Assembly: GCA_016713425.1 (NCBI GenBank)
Contig: JADJPE010000005.1
Coordinates: 4,748,501-4,812,500 of the forward strand
DNA length: 64,000 nucleotides
Source of the DNA: Deltaproteobacteria bacterium
GTDB lineage: Bacteria; Myxococcota; Kuafuiibacteriia; Kuafuiibacteriales; Kuafuiibacteriaceae
Direction: 5' to 3'
The position numbers were made by a program, and so were the translations under genes. Positions 42,867 to 51,936 of this stretch are shown here, in pieces (the stretch's first letter is position 1; the number at the start of each line of letters is the position of its first letter). Under the pieces are notes generated by a model. The model was given only the letters and a program-made list of their open reading frames with translations, did no database searches and had not been told where the DNA came from.

Positions 42867-43703
42867 TCAATCGATTTTGGGATCGCTGAGCTTTCTCAGG
42901 GCCGTCCAGCGCGGGTCTTCACTCACGACCTGTTCGCTCGCGGGACCATTGACCCCATCGATGAGTGCCTTCGTTCTGCGATCGCAGGACGGGGTGTCGG
43001 CGCAGCTTGGATTCATCGGCACCTCGAGCAGGAGTGCTTCTCGGATGGGGGCCATGAGATCGATCGCCCGCGGATTATAGGTGAGCGTCTCTTCCTCGTC
43101 GCGGGGTCCGACGGCCTCGGGTTCTGGTTCGTGTCCCCGGCGGTTCCCGCGACGGTCGCCGCCTCGCTTGTCGCTGTGTCGGTTGCCAGGCCTATCCTGC
43201 TGAAGCCCGCCGCGCGGGTGCGTGCCATGGGCGCGCCCCTCGCGATTGTGGGCGTGACCCGGGTGTGGGTCGTCAGATCGTGGCGTCATGGTTGCGTCGA
43301 TCTTGGGGCGAAGCACGACCGCTACGGGATCGAGGCATCGTACGCACGTGGCCTCGAGACGGCATTCCGCGTGCCCGCGGACGCGAATGGGAATCGGAAT
43401 GGGTACGGACGGGCTGATCTCGCCGAGGACCTCAACCTCGACCCTAACGCTGACGTCGGTCGTTGCGCGTGGCACCATCTCGGGCGGGAGTCCCACGGCC
43501 ATCTCGCCATCGAGCCAGGCCTTGGGTAGATTCTCTTCAAAGAGGAGTCCTTCCTCTGGGATATCGAGGAGGGTGATCGGTTCTGCGAGGACAAGGCCCC
43601 GTTCCGCCGCGCGCTTCAACGACTCTCGTCTCAGCCGAAAAGCGCGGCCTGTCCACTCCCAATCCGAGCGTATCCGCGGGGCCGGACGGTTGGTCGGCTG
43701 CAC
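42867..43703 (-). CDS. YceD/DUF177 family protein, large-ribosomal-RNA accumulation factor
   Basis: About 278 aa. The C-terminal two thirds match DUF177: ITLLDIPEEGLLFEENLP, a GHAECRLEATCVRCLDPV cysteine motif, then APIREALLLEVPMNPSCADTPSC and a DPRWTALRKLSDPKID tail. YceD is needed for 23S rRNA accumulation in E. coli and plants. An Arg/His/Gly-rich insert of about 45 residues splits the domain. A GTG at 43703 (VQPTNRPAP) with AGGAG upstream is proposed; the open frame runs to a TTG at 43856. The gene precedes rpmF, its universal partner. Confidence 0.8.
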   Translation of the reverse strand: MQPTNRPAPRIRSDWEWTGRAFRLRRESLKRAAERGLVLAEPITLLDIPEEGLLFEENLPKAWLDGEMAVGLPPEMVPRATTDVSVRVEVEVLGEISPSVPIPIPIRVRGHAECRLEATCVRCLDPVAVVLRPKIDATMTPRSDDPHPGHAHNREGRAHGTHPRGGLQQDRPGNRHSDKRGGDRRGNRRGHEPEPEAVGPRDEEETLTYNPRAIDLMAPIREALLLEVPMNPSCADTPSCDRRTKALIDGVNGPASEQVVSEDPRWTALRKLSDPKID

Positions 43704-44025
43704 CCAAAATCGGCTTCTCCTGACAGAAGGTCCTCTCTTTGGCAGTCTGAGAGGGGATGCCTCGAACGGAGCGAGCTCGAGGTCTTGGATCGCCGGCTTG
43801 GTGCGTGCAGGTCGTATGTGATGGGGAGCGCGACCCTCACAGCCGCTTTGATACAAACGACGGGGTGCTGTGAAAAATGGTCATGAAAACAAGGCTCTAC
43901 CTCATTGTGTCCGTTGCTCTCGATCTTGGCACGAGATGTGATGCAAAGAGCAGGCTGTGAGCAGGCAGAGCGAGGCGATACCGTCGGGGGGCGGGTCACG
44001 GATAATCGATAAGGGGTCGGAACTC
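43704..44025. other. Divergent spacer upstream of the multiheme cytochrome gene
   Basis: About 320 bp. The half nearest yceD could encode an N-terminal extension of that protein. The half nearest the cytochrome gene is AT-richer (43845-43935) and contains TTGATA (43848-43853) with TGAAAA 17 bp downstream, a possible promoter. AAGGGG about 12 nt before 44026 serves as ribosome site. No further gene is seen. Confidence 0.4.
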
Positions 44026-47000
44026 ATGAACGAAGCTAGCAGAACGAACCGGGTCGCGGGCCAGGGACCGGTGGTGACGAGACTCGCCACGCTGGGGAGC
44101 GCGAGGGCGACGGCGACGGCCGCGATGACGGCGATGGCGGCGCTCGCCGTGGCGTCCGGGTGCGTATCCAAGGAGCTACCGCCGGGGGCTACGTGCGGCC
44201 CTGGCACGTCGCTCAAGGATGGACAGTGCCTTCTCGCCGAGTGCCCACCGGGGACGAGGGCGAACACCGCCGGGACCGCCTGTGACGCCATTCCTGACCC
44301 TTGCGAGGGCGCAACCTGCTCGGTCACCGCAATGCCGGGCGTCGCGGAAGCGACGCCCACGGCGCAAGGAACCGCCTGCCTATGTGTGGCGACTGCCTGC
44401 CTCGAGGGCTACGAGAATCCGACGCTCGGATGCCCGAAGGTGATCGACTGTCCCGACGGATACCGTCAGGAAGGGGCCGTTTGCATCCCGGCCGAGGACG
44501 TCTCTTGCTACGATGTCCCGTCTTCCCCCCTCTGCATCCCCACCGATTGCGCGGAGCAGCCGACGTCGAGCGCGGCCTCGGGCGGCGTCGACTTGAGGCC
44601 GCTCGGGAAGTGCGTTGAGCGGCAGGAGGTGGCCGTCGAGTCCTGCACGACGAACTGCCACAGTGGCATCGAGGACCCACATCCGTGGTTTGGAGGTCCC
44701 GATCTTACGTGCACCGGCTGTCATGGAGGAAACGCTGAGGCGACAAGCCAGGCAGAGGCCCACGTACCGATTCCTGCCCAGTGGCAAGTCAACAGCCCGC
44801 AACAGGGGCGGCCGAACCTTCGCTACTACTGGAATTACAACACCTTGTTTGGTGTGGAGAACTTCGAAGGCGGCCTGGAGTGGCTGCGTTTTCGCAATCC
44901 ATCGGACCTCCGCGTTGCCGAGAGTTCCTGCGGCAAGACGGCTGGCTGTCACCAGGACCGCGTGCACAACGTGCAGCGAAGCGTGATGGCGACGGAGGTC
45001 GGGCTCGTCGGCGTGGCTCAGGCCCGCGCCGGCATCGCGCGCAGCATCATCCGGGGTGATGGGGGCGGCGTGTACAAGTGGGATACGACCGAAGGCCAGA
45101 CTCTCGGGCGACCGGAAGGCTTGACCGCGAAGGCTTATGACTCGAGCTATACGGGTTCGGTTCAGAAGCTCGATCGATTCGTGATCAAGAACCGTGAGTT
45201 CAATGGCGCCTACAGCCAGGTCGACGTACTCAAAGAACTCTACGACAAGCAATGCGGCGACTGCCATCTCGGAAACGCAGGTGCGAACAACCGATACGCG
45301 GACTTCAGATCTTCCGGTTGTGCGTCCTGCCATATGAGCTATGCGCTCGATGGTAAGTCGAGGTCCGGCGATCCGTCGATTCGTAAGGATGAGCCCACGT
45401 ATCCGGCGGCCTACGCGCAAATCGCGAACTTCAACGCGAACGATCTCCAGAATTTGAATGGTGCTTGGCTAGGACCGGAGCGTGCGCACCCGGCCTACCA
45501 TCGCCTGACGAGACAGATGTCATCGCAGCGGTGCGGAACCTGCCACGTCGGTTCGAATCGCACCGATTGGCAGTTCCGAGGTTATCAGATCGATCCCAAC
45601 CGCACGGCGGTGACGGCGCTGGCCGCCGGAACCCTCGCGGCGGGGCAAGTCCAGTTTACGGACGAGATCGACAACAACGCCAACCCGTTCGCGCGCTACC
45701 ACGGACAGGCGCAAGACCAGGTCCTCGCGTATGTTGACTGGGATGGGGACAACGTCGACGACATTCCCGCTGACATCCACTATCAGGCCGGTCTCGAGTG
45801 CATGGACTGCCACACGACGGGCGAGATGCACAACGAACTCAAGTTCGTGAAACAGAAGAAGGTCTTGGATTGGTCCGACGAAAATCAGGTGAAAAACATG
45901 TCGGGCGCCATCTGGTCGCATATGGATCAGTCGACAGAGATCGAGTGCGTCCATTGTCACGGCAACCTCGAGTATCGAGCGGTTCCTTTCGACGTCGATA
46001 ACCGAAACCCCATTCGAAACCTGATCGCTTGTGCCGAGGTCGGCGAGACTTTGACCTGGGATGACGACAACAACCCGAGCACGGCGGAGGCCGTCTATCG
46101 CCCTGCCGAGTGCGATCGCCTCGGTCGCGGCCGATTCCTGAGAAGCAAGTTTACGGATCGCTGGCACTACGTGCCCCAGACGAGGGATACGGTGGCCGAC
46201 GTTGGGATTACGTGGCCGAACGGGTCGCCGCTCTACTCGTTGAACGCGTCGATCTTCCACGGCCGGTACGATCAGGATCTCTCGAATGGCACCGGACCGT
46301 GTCCGAACGGCGACATCAATAACTGCTTCAAAGATCAAACGGCCAACACGGTTCGCGTCACGACCGGATTCTCGCACTTGGGTGCGCCGGCGAAGAGCCC
46401 GGTGGATCAGCAGTCGGGCGGGCTTGAGTGCTACACGTGCCATGCGACATGGCAGAACGGGTGCTTTGGCTGCCACCTCACGTTGGCCGATACCGATGGA
46501 AACAACACGCTGCGCGACTTCGCGCGCTCGACGGGCGAGTACACGTATGGCGTCGTGGCTCAGGCCGACTTTACGTACATCACGCCTCGCGATGTTCAGT
46601 TTGGCATCAATTCCGAGGGAAAGATCGCGCAGTTCGAGCCCGAAACGAAGATGCATATCCGGCACATCAACGCCGACAATGTTGACTATTTCCCGAACAT
46701 CGTGCCGACCCAAAACAATACGGTCTACAACGTGTATCGTGATCGTGCGGGCTATGGTCTTAGGCAGTACGCCACCGAGCAGGTGGGGCTCCCGCCGAAC
46801 AGTGATGGCGTCTACGAGCAGTATGCGCAGATGGACAACAATGCAGGGCAAGGCTTCAATCAGTTCATGCCTCACTCGGTCCAGCGATCGAGCGTGTACA
46901 TGGATTGCACCAACTGCCACCTCGATGCGGCGACGAACGGTGCGAATGCCGATCTGGTGCGCGCGCGGTTTGGCATCGGCACCAACAACGTGGGTGGGTA

Positions 47001-47367
47001 TGTGAACAATACGTCGGCCTATCTGACGGCGCTCGATAATCTCGACATCGTTCGAAACAACACCAACCAGCCGGTGACGGTGGACGCCGCCAAGGGGTTC
47101 CGGTTCGACGATGACATCGACCCCGACGGTTATGCCGTCGACCAGCAGTCAGACTGGGTCGTGGAGGAAACCGACGGCTTCCCGTATGTGGCGAACAACC
47201 ACCCGTTGAAGCAAGGAACCTACGGTTTCGAATTCAACCCACAGTATGCGCGAACATATCCGGTGATGGCGCCGATCGCCGGACCACTCAATAAGTACCT
47301 GATCGACAAGATGCTCATCCAGGTGAAGGTGGCGAATGAGGGTGTTCAGAACCGCGGCCAGCGATAG
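44026..47367 (+). CDS. Large multiheme c-type cytochrome lipoprotein
   Basis: An 1113-aa exported cytochrome. A signal segment ends in the lipobox LAVASGC (about residue 46). A Cys-rich, EGF-like N-terminal region follows (CGPGTSLKDGQC, CPPGTRANTAGTAC). Nine canonical CxxCH haem motifs follow: CTGCH, CGDCH, CASCH, CGTCH, CMDCH, CVHCH, CYTCH, CFGCH and CTNCH. Two unusual ones, CTTNCH (CX3CH) and CGKTAGCH (CX5CH), bring the possible haems to eleven. It is probably an outer-membrane or periplasmic electron carrier. A GTG at 43957 would add 23 residues. It is followed by two more lipoprotein genes in the same direction. Confidence 0.88.
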   Translation: MNEASRTNRVAGQGPVVTRLATLGSARATATAAMTAMAALAVASGCVSKELPPGATCGPGTSLKDGQCLLAECPPGTRANTAGTACDAIPDPCEGATCSVTAMPGVAEATPTAQGTACLCVATACLEGYENPTLGCPKVIDCPDGYRQEGAVCIPAEDVSCYDVPSSPLCIPTDCAEQPTSSAASGGVDLRPLGKCVERQEVAVESCTTNCHSGIEDPHPWFGGPDLTCTGCHGGNAEATSQAEAHVPIPAQWQVNSPQQGRPNLRYYWNYNTLFGVENFEGGLEWLRFRNPSDLRVAESSCGKTAGCHQDRVHNVQRSVMATEVGLVGVAQARAGIARSIIRGDGGGVYKWDTTEGQTLGRPEGLTAKAYDSSYTGSVQKLDRFVIKNREFNGAYSQVDVLKELYDKQCGDCHLGNAGANNRYADFRSSGCASCHMSYALDGKSRSGDPSIRKDEPTYPAAYAQIANFNANDLQNLNGAWLGPERAHPAYHRLTRQMSSQRCGTCHVGSNRTDWQFRGYQIDPNRTAVTALAAGTLAAGQVQFTDEIDNNANPFARYHGQAQDQVLAYVDWDGDNVDDIPADIHYQAGLECMDCHTTGEMHNELKFVKQKKVLDWSDENQVKNMSGAIWSHMDQSTEIECVHCHGNLEYRAVPFDVDNRNPIRNLIACAEVGETLTWDDDNNPSTAEAVYRPAECDRLGRGRFLRSKFTDRWHYVPQTRDTVADVGITWPNGSPLYSLNASIFHGRYDQDLSNGTGPCPNGDINNCFKDQTANTVRVTTGFSHLGAPAKSPVDQQSGGLECYTCHATWQNGCFGCHLTLADTDGNNTLRDFARSTGEYTYGVVAQADFTYITPRDVQFGINSEGKIAQFEPETKMHIRHINADNVDYFPNIVPTQNNTVYNVYRDRAGYGLRQYATEQVGLPPNSDGVYEQYAQMDNNAGQGFNQFMPHSVQRSSVYMDCTNCHLDAATNGANADLVRARFGIGTNNVGGYVNNTSAYLTALDNLDIVRNNTNQPVTVDAAKGFRFDDDIDPDGYAVDQQSDWVVEETDGFPYVANNHPLKQGTYGFEFNPQYARTYPVMAPIAGPLNKYLIDKMLIQVKVANEGVQNRGQR

Positions 47368-47418
47368 CAGGATTGACGGCTCCGTCTAACTCCGTCTAGT
47401 TGCGGTTCGGTTCCTTGG

Positions 47419-48303
47419 ATGAAGGTGAGCGCGCGCCAAAGACATGCTTGGGGTTGTCTTGGGCTGGTGTTTCTTGGCGCGTGCACCCGATCGTCGGATG
47501 AAGGCGCGGTCCGGGTGGGCGTCGACCACGCGCTCCTCGAAAGCGGGCTTCTTCAGTATCTCGAGACAGCCTATTCGGCGGATGCCTCGGCGGCGACAGT
47601 TCCTGAAAAGATAGAGCTTGTCGTCGCCGAGACTCCAGCGCTCGAGAATCTGGCGCTTGGGGGCGGGGTCGATGTTGCGATCGTCGTGTCCGAGGCTTCG
47701 CGCGCGAAGTTGGAGGAAGCGGGCGTGTCGCTTCGGCAGGTCACGTTTGCCCATGAGGAGTTCGTTGTGATCGGCCCTCCGCTCGACAAGGACCCGCTTG
47801 GCCAGTACGCGCGCGGGAACGCGGTCGAGTTTATGCGGAGCATTGCGCGCTCCCGCTACCGGTACCTGAAAGCCAAAGTCGGATCGGTCGAGCTTGATCG
47901 CCACCGTTGGTTGTTCGCCAAGACGAACGATCCACGAGAGCCTGGTTCATTCTTCGCCAGCGACAAGGAAGGCGAAGCCTTCGTTGAAGACGTGAATGCG
48001 TCCTTGGCGCTCGGGCTTGTTCGCCGGAGCTCGCTGCTCCTGGCGGCGGAGCAGGGCCAACGGCCGCACGCGGTGTATCGGGAGGGCGACCCGGATCTCG
48101 TTCTTCGGATCACGGCGGTCGAGCTTCATCCGGGGCGGACGAGGCGGGCTCGGCGCCCGGGCTTCTTCGAGTTTCTCGTGGGGGAAAAGGCTCGCGGCCT
48201 CATCGATGGCTTCGGGCGTGCACGGTTCGGATATCCGCTGTTTGGGGTGGGGGAACCGGCGGAAGGGCAGGGCGCGCGCGTCCCGCATTTCGACGCGCGC
48301 TGA
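47419..48303 (+). CDS. TupA-like periplasmic binding lipoprotein
   Basis: A 294-aa solute-binding-fold lipoprotein. A signal ending LVFLGAC is followed by VRVGVDHALLESGLLQYLET, then LENLALGGGVDVAIVVSEAS and VTFAHEEFVVIGPPLDKDPL. This is the pattern of PBP-like proteins of the tungstate/molybdate (TupA, ModA) group. No TupB or TupC genes are adjacent, so it may sense or scavenge rather than transport. Spacing to the cytochrome gene is 51 bp; a molybdenum- or tungsten-linked redox role is only inference. Confidence 0.68.
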   Translation: MKVSARQRHAWGCLGLVFLGACTRSSDEGAVRVGVDHALLESGLLQYLETAYSADASAATVPEKIELVVAETPALENLALGGGVDVAIVVSEASRAKLEEAGVSLRQVTFAHEEFVVIGPPLDKDPLGQYARGNAVEFMRSIARSRYRYLKAKVGSVELDRHRWLFAKTNDPREPGSFFASDKEGEAFVEDVNASLALGLVRRSSLLLAAEQGQRPHAVYREGDPDLVLRITAVELHPGRTRRARRPGFFEFLVGEKARGLIDGFGRARFGYPLFGVGEPAEGQGARVPHFDAR

Positions 48304-48349
48304 ACGCCGATGGCTGTGTTCTCGGGCGCGATCATGCATGATGGGCCGC

Positions 48350-49069
48350 ATGTCTACTTTGAGATCGACGGGGCTCGTGCCCTCGATGATGGTCGTGCTC
48401 GCGTCGGGCAGTGTCGTCTCGGTGAGCTGCAAGCCGTCGGACGGAGGACGCGAGACGGCCGCTGCGCCGGCGGAAGCCTCAGGCCAGGCGCATTTGGCGG
48501 CGGCTTCTCAACCAAGTCAGAGTCCGGGCGGGACCTCTGGGGCTGGGCCGGCATCACGACCGAGCCCGCACGGCATGATTGCGGCAGGGTCGGCCGGCGC
48601 GCCCTTCTCAGGGCTGATACGGCTGGAAGAGGGGCTGAAGCCTGAAGACGTGAAGAGGACGGACGTGTTGTTCGTGATGGCGCGGGAGAGTCAGGGCAAC
48701 GGGCTGGCCGGACGTTTGGTCGCGGTGAAACGGCTCGCGGATGTCGAGTTCCCGGTTCGCTATGAGATTTCCGCCGCGGACCTCATGATCCCAGGATTGC
48801 CGTTCGCCGGCCCATTCGTTGTGACGGCCCGCCTCGATCGCGACGGAGACCCGATGACACGCGGCGAGGACGACCTCTACGCGACCTATCCAGATGAGGT
48901 CCAGGTTGCACAGGAAGGCGTTCATATGACCCTGAAGAAGGGTGCACCAAAGACGATAGACGCGCCCCCGGGGGTCCGTGCGCCGGGCAGCAGCGCAGGC
49001 GCACACGCGCCCTCGACACAACCGGCCGGCGGAACCGGCGCGACAAGCCCGACCGGATCATCACGCTGA
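48350..49069 (+). CDS. Lipoprotein with CycH/CcmI-like C-terminal domain
   Basis: A 239-aa protein. Lipobox at SVVSVSC, then an Ala/Ser/Gly/Pro linker. A 110-residue domain reads LFVMARESQGNGLAGRLVAV, KRLADVEFPVRYEISAADLM and VTARLDRDGDPMTRGEDDLY. It resembles the beta-sandwich found at the C-terminus of CycH/CcmI cytochrome c assembly proteins, here without the TPR part. A second low-complexity tail ends the protein. The multiheme cytochrome just upstream makes a role in its assembly conceivable. Confidence 0.65.
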   Translation: MSTLRSTGLVPSMMVVLASGSVVSVSCKPSDGGRETAAAPAEASGQAHLAAASQPSQSPGGTSGAGPASRPSPHGMIAAGSAGAPFSGLIRLEEGLKPEDVKRTDVLFVMARESQGNGLAGRLVAVKRLADVEFPVRYEISAADLMIPGLPFAGPFVVTARLDRDGDPMTRGEDDLYATYPDEVQVAQEGVHMTLKKGAPKTIDAPPGVRAPGSSAGAHAPSTQPAGGTGATSPTGSSR

Positions 49070-49163
49070 GAAGTTACGCTTGACAGCCATTCCCACGAGG
49101 GCCTACATGGTCCGCTCTCCGGGCGTGTGGATGCATGCGCCCGTCTTGAAAGGCACTACGGGA

Positions 49164-49478
49164 ATGTACGCGGTCATTGTCGCAGGAGGCAAGCAGCACC
49201 GAGTCCGCCAAGGGGACATGCTGCGAATTGAAAAGGTCGAAGGGGACGTGGGCGCGAGCCTGAGCCTGGATCGGGTGCTCATGGTCGCCGGCGAGGGCGA
49301 GACCAAGGTTGGTTGCCCCGTCGTCGAGGGTGCACGCGTGGAGGCCGAGGTTGTTCGCCAAGGTCGTGCCCGTAAGGTGCTCGTCTTCAAGAAGAAGCGC
49401 CGAAAAAACTATCGGCGTTTCTATGGACACAGACAGCCGTTCACGCAGATTCGCGTGACGGGGATCGTGGTGGGCTGA
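49164..49478 (+). CDS. rplU: 50S ribosomal protein L21
   Basis: A 104-aa ribosomal protein: MYAVIVAGGKQHRVRQGDML, then the C-terminal LVFKKKRRKNYRRFYGHRQP and FTQIRVTGI. The ATG at 49164 is the family start; the frame is open upstream but unconserved. It leads the conserved rplU-rpmA-obg group, with rpmA starting 2 nt after its stop. Confidence 0.97.
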   Translation: MYAVIVAGGKQHRVRQGDMLRIEKVEGDVGASLSLDRVLMVAGEGETKVGCPVVEGARVEAEVVRQGRARKVLVFKKKRRKNYRRFYGHRQPFTQIRVTGIVVG

Positions 49479-49479
49479 A

Positions 49480-49752
49480 ATGGCACATAAAAAAGGCCAA
49501 GGTTCGACTCGAAACGGACGTGATTCCAAGCCGAAGTATCTCGGCGTGAAAGCCTTCGGGGGTGAAACGGTGACCGCCGGATCGATCATCGTGCGGCAGC
49601 GCGGCACGAGGATTCATCCTGGTCGGAACGTCGGCCTCGGGCGCGACCACACGCTCTTCGCGTTGAAGGATGGCGTGGTTGTGTTTGAGCCGCATCGTGG
49701 AAGCCAGCGTCGGTGCCGTATCGATCCCCTCGAAACGTCTACTGCGTCCTGA
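49480..49752 (+). CDS. rpmA: 50S ribosomal protein L27
   Basis: A 90-aa ribosomal protein starting MAHKKGQGSTRNGRDSKPKY, with VRQRGTRIHPGRNVGLGRDH. There is no N-terminal cleavable extension of the Firmicutes type. The tail QRRCRIDPLETSTAS is slightly longer than usual. A 150-bp spacer to obg contains no gene. Confidence 0.97.
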   Translation: MAHKKGQGSTRNGRDSKPKYLGVKAFGGETVTAGSIIVRQRGTRIHPGRNVGLGRDHTLFALKDGVVVFEPHRGSQRRCRIDPLETSTAS

Positions 49753-49905
49753 GATCTGAGCCGTAGAGCCCGTGAGGCTGATTGCCGGCGCGAGGCCACC
49801 TCTCTCGATCCATTTTCCTGCCACACTTGTCGCGAAGCATTCGGTGGCTGAATCACGTGCTGCGTCTGGCCGCGCAAGTCATGGGGCAATGCGGCGGTTT
49901 CTGTC

Positions 49906-51075
49906 ATGAAGTTCGTTGACGAAGTCTCGGTCTACATTTGCTCAGGCAAAGGCGGCGATGGCGCGGTGTCGTTGCTGAGAGAGCGCTTCCGTCCCAAAGG
50001 CGGACCGGATGGAGGCGACGGGGGCAAGGGTGGAGACGTCGTGCTCGTTGCCGACCGGAATCTTCATACGCTCCTCGACTTCAGATATCGCCAGCACTAC
50101 CGAGCCGAGAATGGGCAACAAGGGATGGGACGCGAGCGCTTTGGCCGCTACGGCGAAGATTGCGTCATCCGTGTGCCCATCGGAACGGTCGTTGCCGATG
50201 ATTCGACGGGTGAGGTCCTGGCGGATCTCACTTCGGATGGTCACCGTGTCGTGCTGGCGCGGGGTGGGCGAGGGGGGCGCGGCAACGTTCACTTCAAGAG
50301 CGCCACGAACCAGACCCCTCGGTATGCCGAAAAAGGTGGCCCGGCCGTGGAGCTTCGCTGTCGTCTCACACTCAAGCTCATGGCGGACGTTGGGCTCGTC
50401 GGTTTTCCAAATGCGGGCAAGTCGACGCTCGTCAGTCGATTGAGCGCAGCGAGACCGAAGATCGCACCCTATCCGTTCACGACCCTTGCGCCGAAGCTCG
50501 GACTCGTCCGAACCGGCCCCGACCGTAGTTTCGTGCTGGCTGATATCCCGGGCCTCATTGAGGGCGCATCCGCCGGCGCGGGGCTTGGCCACCGGTTTCT
50601 CAAGCACGTCGAACGCGTTTCTGTGAACGTCTATTTGCTGTCCGTCAGCTTCGAGGAGGGTCGAGACCCCGTTCGAGACTACGAAGTCTTGCGCGCCGAG
50701 CTGAGCGCGTACTCGCCCAGCGTGGCCGCCAAGCCGGGTCTCATTGTTCTGAACAAGAGCGATCTCGAGGCTACGGCGTCCTTCGAGGAACCCGTTCGGA
50801 GGCTGGCTGAAGCCCACGGGTTCGCGTTCATGTCGATCTCAGCCCTGACGGGTGACGGCTTGGATGCGTTGCGGTACGCACTCCAAGCGATTGTCGACGC
50901 GCATCGTCCCTCGACCGCATGGGCGGAACCTGATGAGCCCGAGGACCCCGAGGACCTCGACGTAGGCGCAGGTCGTCGGGAGGACGAGACGGTCGAGGAA
51001 AGCACACTCGACGGAAGTGTCGGCGTCGGGGAGGAAGAGGGGATGGACCGCAGACCCGGAGAGCTTCTCGAGTAG
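49906..51075 (+). CDS. obg: GTPase Obg/CgtA
   Basis: Ribosome-associated GTPase of large-subunit assembly, 389 aa. The glycine-rich Obg domain (residues 1-158) has KGGDGAVSLLRERFRPKGGP and GGDGGKGGDVVLVAD. The G domain has GFPNAGKSTL, DIPGLIEGAS and NKSDLE. A Glu/Asp-rich tail of about 50 residues replaces the OCT domain. Canonical position after rplU-rpmA. Confidence 0.96.
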   Translation: MKFVDEVSVYICSGKGGDGAVSLLRERFRPKGGPDGGDGGKGGDVVLVADRNLHTLLDFRYRQHYRAENGQQGMGRERFGRYGEDCVIRVPIGTVVADDSTGEVLADLTSDGHRVVLARGGRGGRGNVHFKSATNQTPRYAEKGGPAVELRCRLTLKLMADVGLVGFPNAGKSTLVSRLSAARPKIAPYPFTTLAPKLGLVRTGPDRSFVLADIPGLIEGASAGAGLGHRFLKHVERVSVNVYLLSVSFEEGRDPVRDYEVLRAELSAYSPSVAAKPGLIVLNKSDLEATASFEEPVRRLAEAHGFAFMSISALTGDGLDALRYALQAIVDAHRPSTAWAEPDEPEDPEDLDVGAGRREDETVEESTLDGSVGVGEEEGMDRRPGELLE

Positions 51076-51093
51076 GCCCGCGCGCCCTGCGCT

Positions 51094-51525
51094 CTACGAT
51101 TCGGGCGGACCGCGGGTGATCGTCGTGTTGCGATCGATTCTCGGGTTCTTGGATGTTGTACGGCGGCGGAACGGCCGCTGGTTGTCTGATTTGCCCACCG
51201 GGCGCGCTCGTTCGTCCTCGGGCTCGGTACGAAGGTTCGTGAACCAGAACTTTAGTGTGGCCTCCCGGTCATCGACAGCCATTCGGACATGGTCCTCGTC
51301 CACCAGTCCGCGGAGAAGCTTGTCGGCCTCCAACCGGGAGATTCGAAGGGCGTCGGCTACCGAATGCGGTGTTAGATAGGCTCCGGTCTTCATCGCAAGA
51401 TCAGCGATCGCTTGCCGCTTGAGGCGCAAACGCCGCCGGTGTTCTTCGCGAATGCCTTGCAGCAGCAGCCAGCCGCTGAGGCCAATCGTGATCACCAGGA
51501 GGATCGCAATGGCCGGGACGAACAC
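51094..51525 (-). CDS. Membrane-anchored winged-helix-like protein
   Basis: A 143-aa protein not assigned to a named family. One N-terminal membrane helix (about 2-24, AIAILLVITIGLSGWLLLQG) and a basic stretch come first. A winged-helix-like module follows, AYLTPHSVADALRISRLEAD and KLLRGLVDEDHVRM, then a positively charged tail. It is 6 bp downstream of atpC on the same strand and may be part of the nuoM-atpDC transcript. Confidence 0.65.
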   Translation of the reverse strand: MFVPAIAILLVITIGLSGWLLLQGIREEHRRRLRLKRQAIADLAMKTGAYLTPHSVADALRISRLEADKLLRGLVDEDHVRMAVDDREATLKFWFTNLRTEPEDERARPVGKSDNQRPFRRRTTSKNPRIDRNTTITRGPPES

Positions 51526-51531
51526 GTTCTC

Positions 51532-51936
51532 TCACGCTTTGCGTTCTGATGCCTGGAGTCGGGCCTCAGCCCGCGCGATCCGACGCGTCTGCTCTGTGTA
51601 ACCCGGGGCATCGGGGGATAGATCTTTCACGGCCGCTTGCGCCTTTTGCAGGGCCGCCTGCGCGCGCGCTCGGTCGATGGTCGAAGCCTCTTCGCAGCTT
51701 TCGGTCAACACGCGAACCTGGTTCCCTTCGACCTCGGCGAACCCGCTGCCGACCGCAAAGATCCGGCGCTTGCTGCCCAGCGTCAAAGTCAGAACCCCAG
51801 GCTTGAGCGCCGTGATCAGCGCGACGTGACCAGGCAAGAAGCCCAGCTCTCCGTTGACGCCCGGGGCGTCGACTTCGTCGCACTCGACCTCGAGCACGTC
51901 GGCCGTCGGGGTCACGATCGAGAGATGGAGCTGCAC
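51532..51936 (-). CDS. atpC: ATP synthase epsilon subunit
   Basis: A 134-aa F1 subunit. The beta-barrel domain has LHLSIVTPTADVLEVECDEV, GELGFLPGHVALITALKPG and FAVGSGFAEVEGNQVRVLTE, followed by the two C-terminal helices (RARAQAALQKAQAAVKD, RRIARAEARLQAS). GTG start overlapping the atpD stop by one base (TAGTG). Confidence 0.95.
   Translation of the reverse strand: MQLHLSIVTPTADVLEVECDEVDAPGVNGELGFLPGHVALITALKPGVLTLTLGSKRRIFAVGSGFAEVEGNQVRVLTESCEEASTIDRARAQAALQKAQAAVKDLSPDAPGYTEQTRRIARAEARLQASERKA

Noticed and set aside
45520..46920. Minus-strand 466-codon frame
   Set aside because: Antisense of the multiheme cytochrome gene, no motifs.
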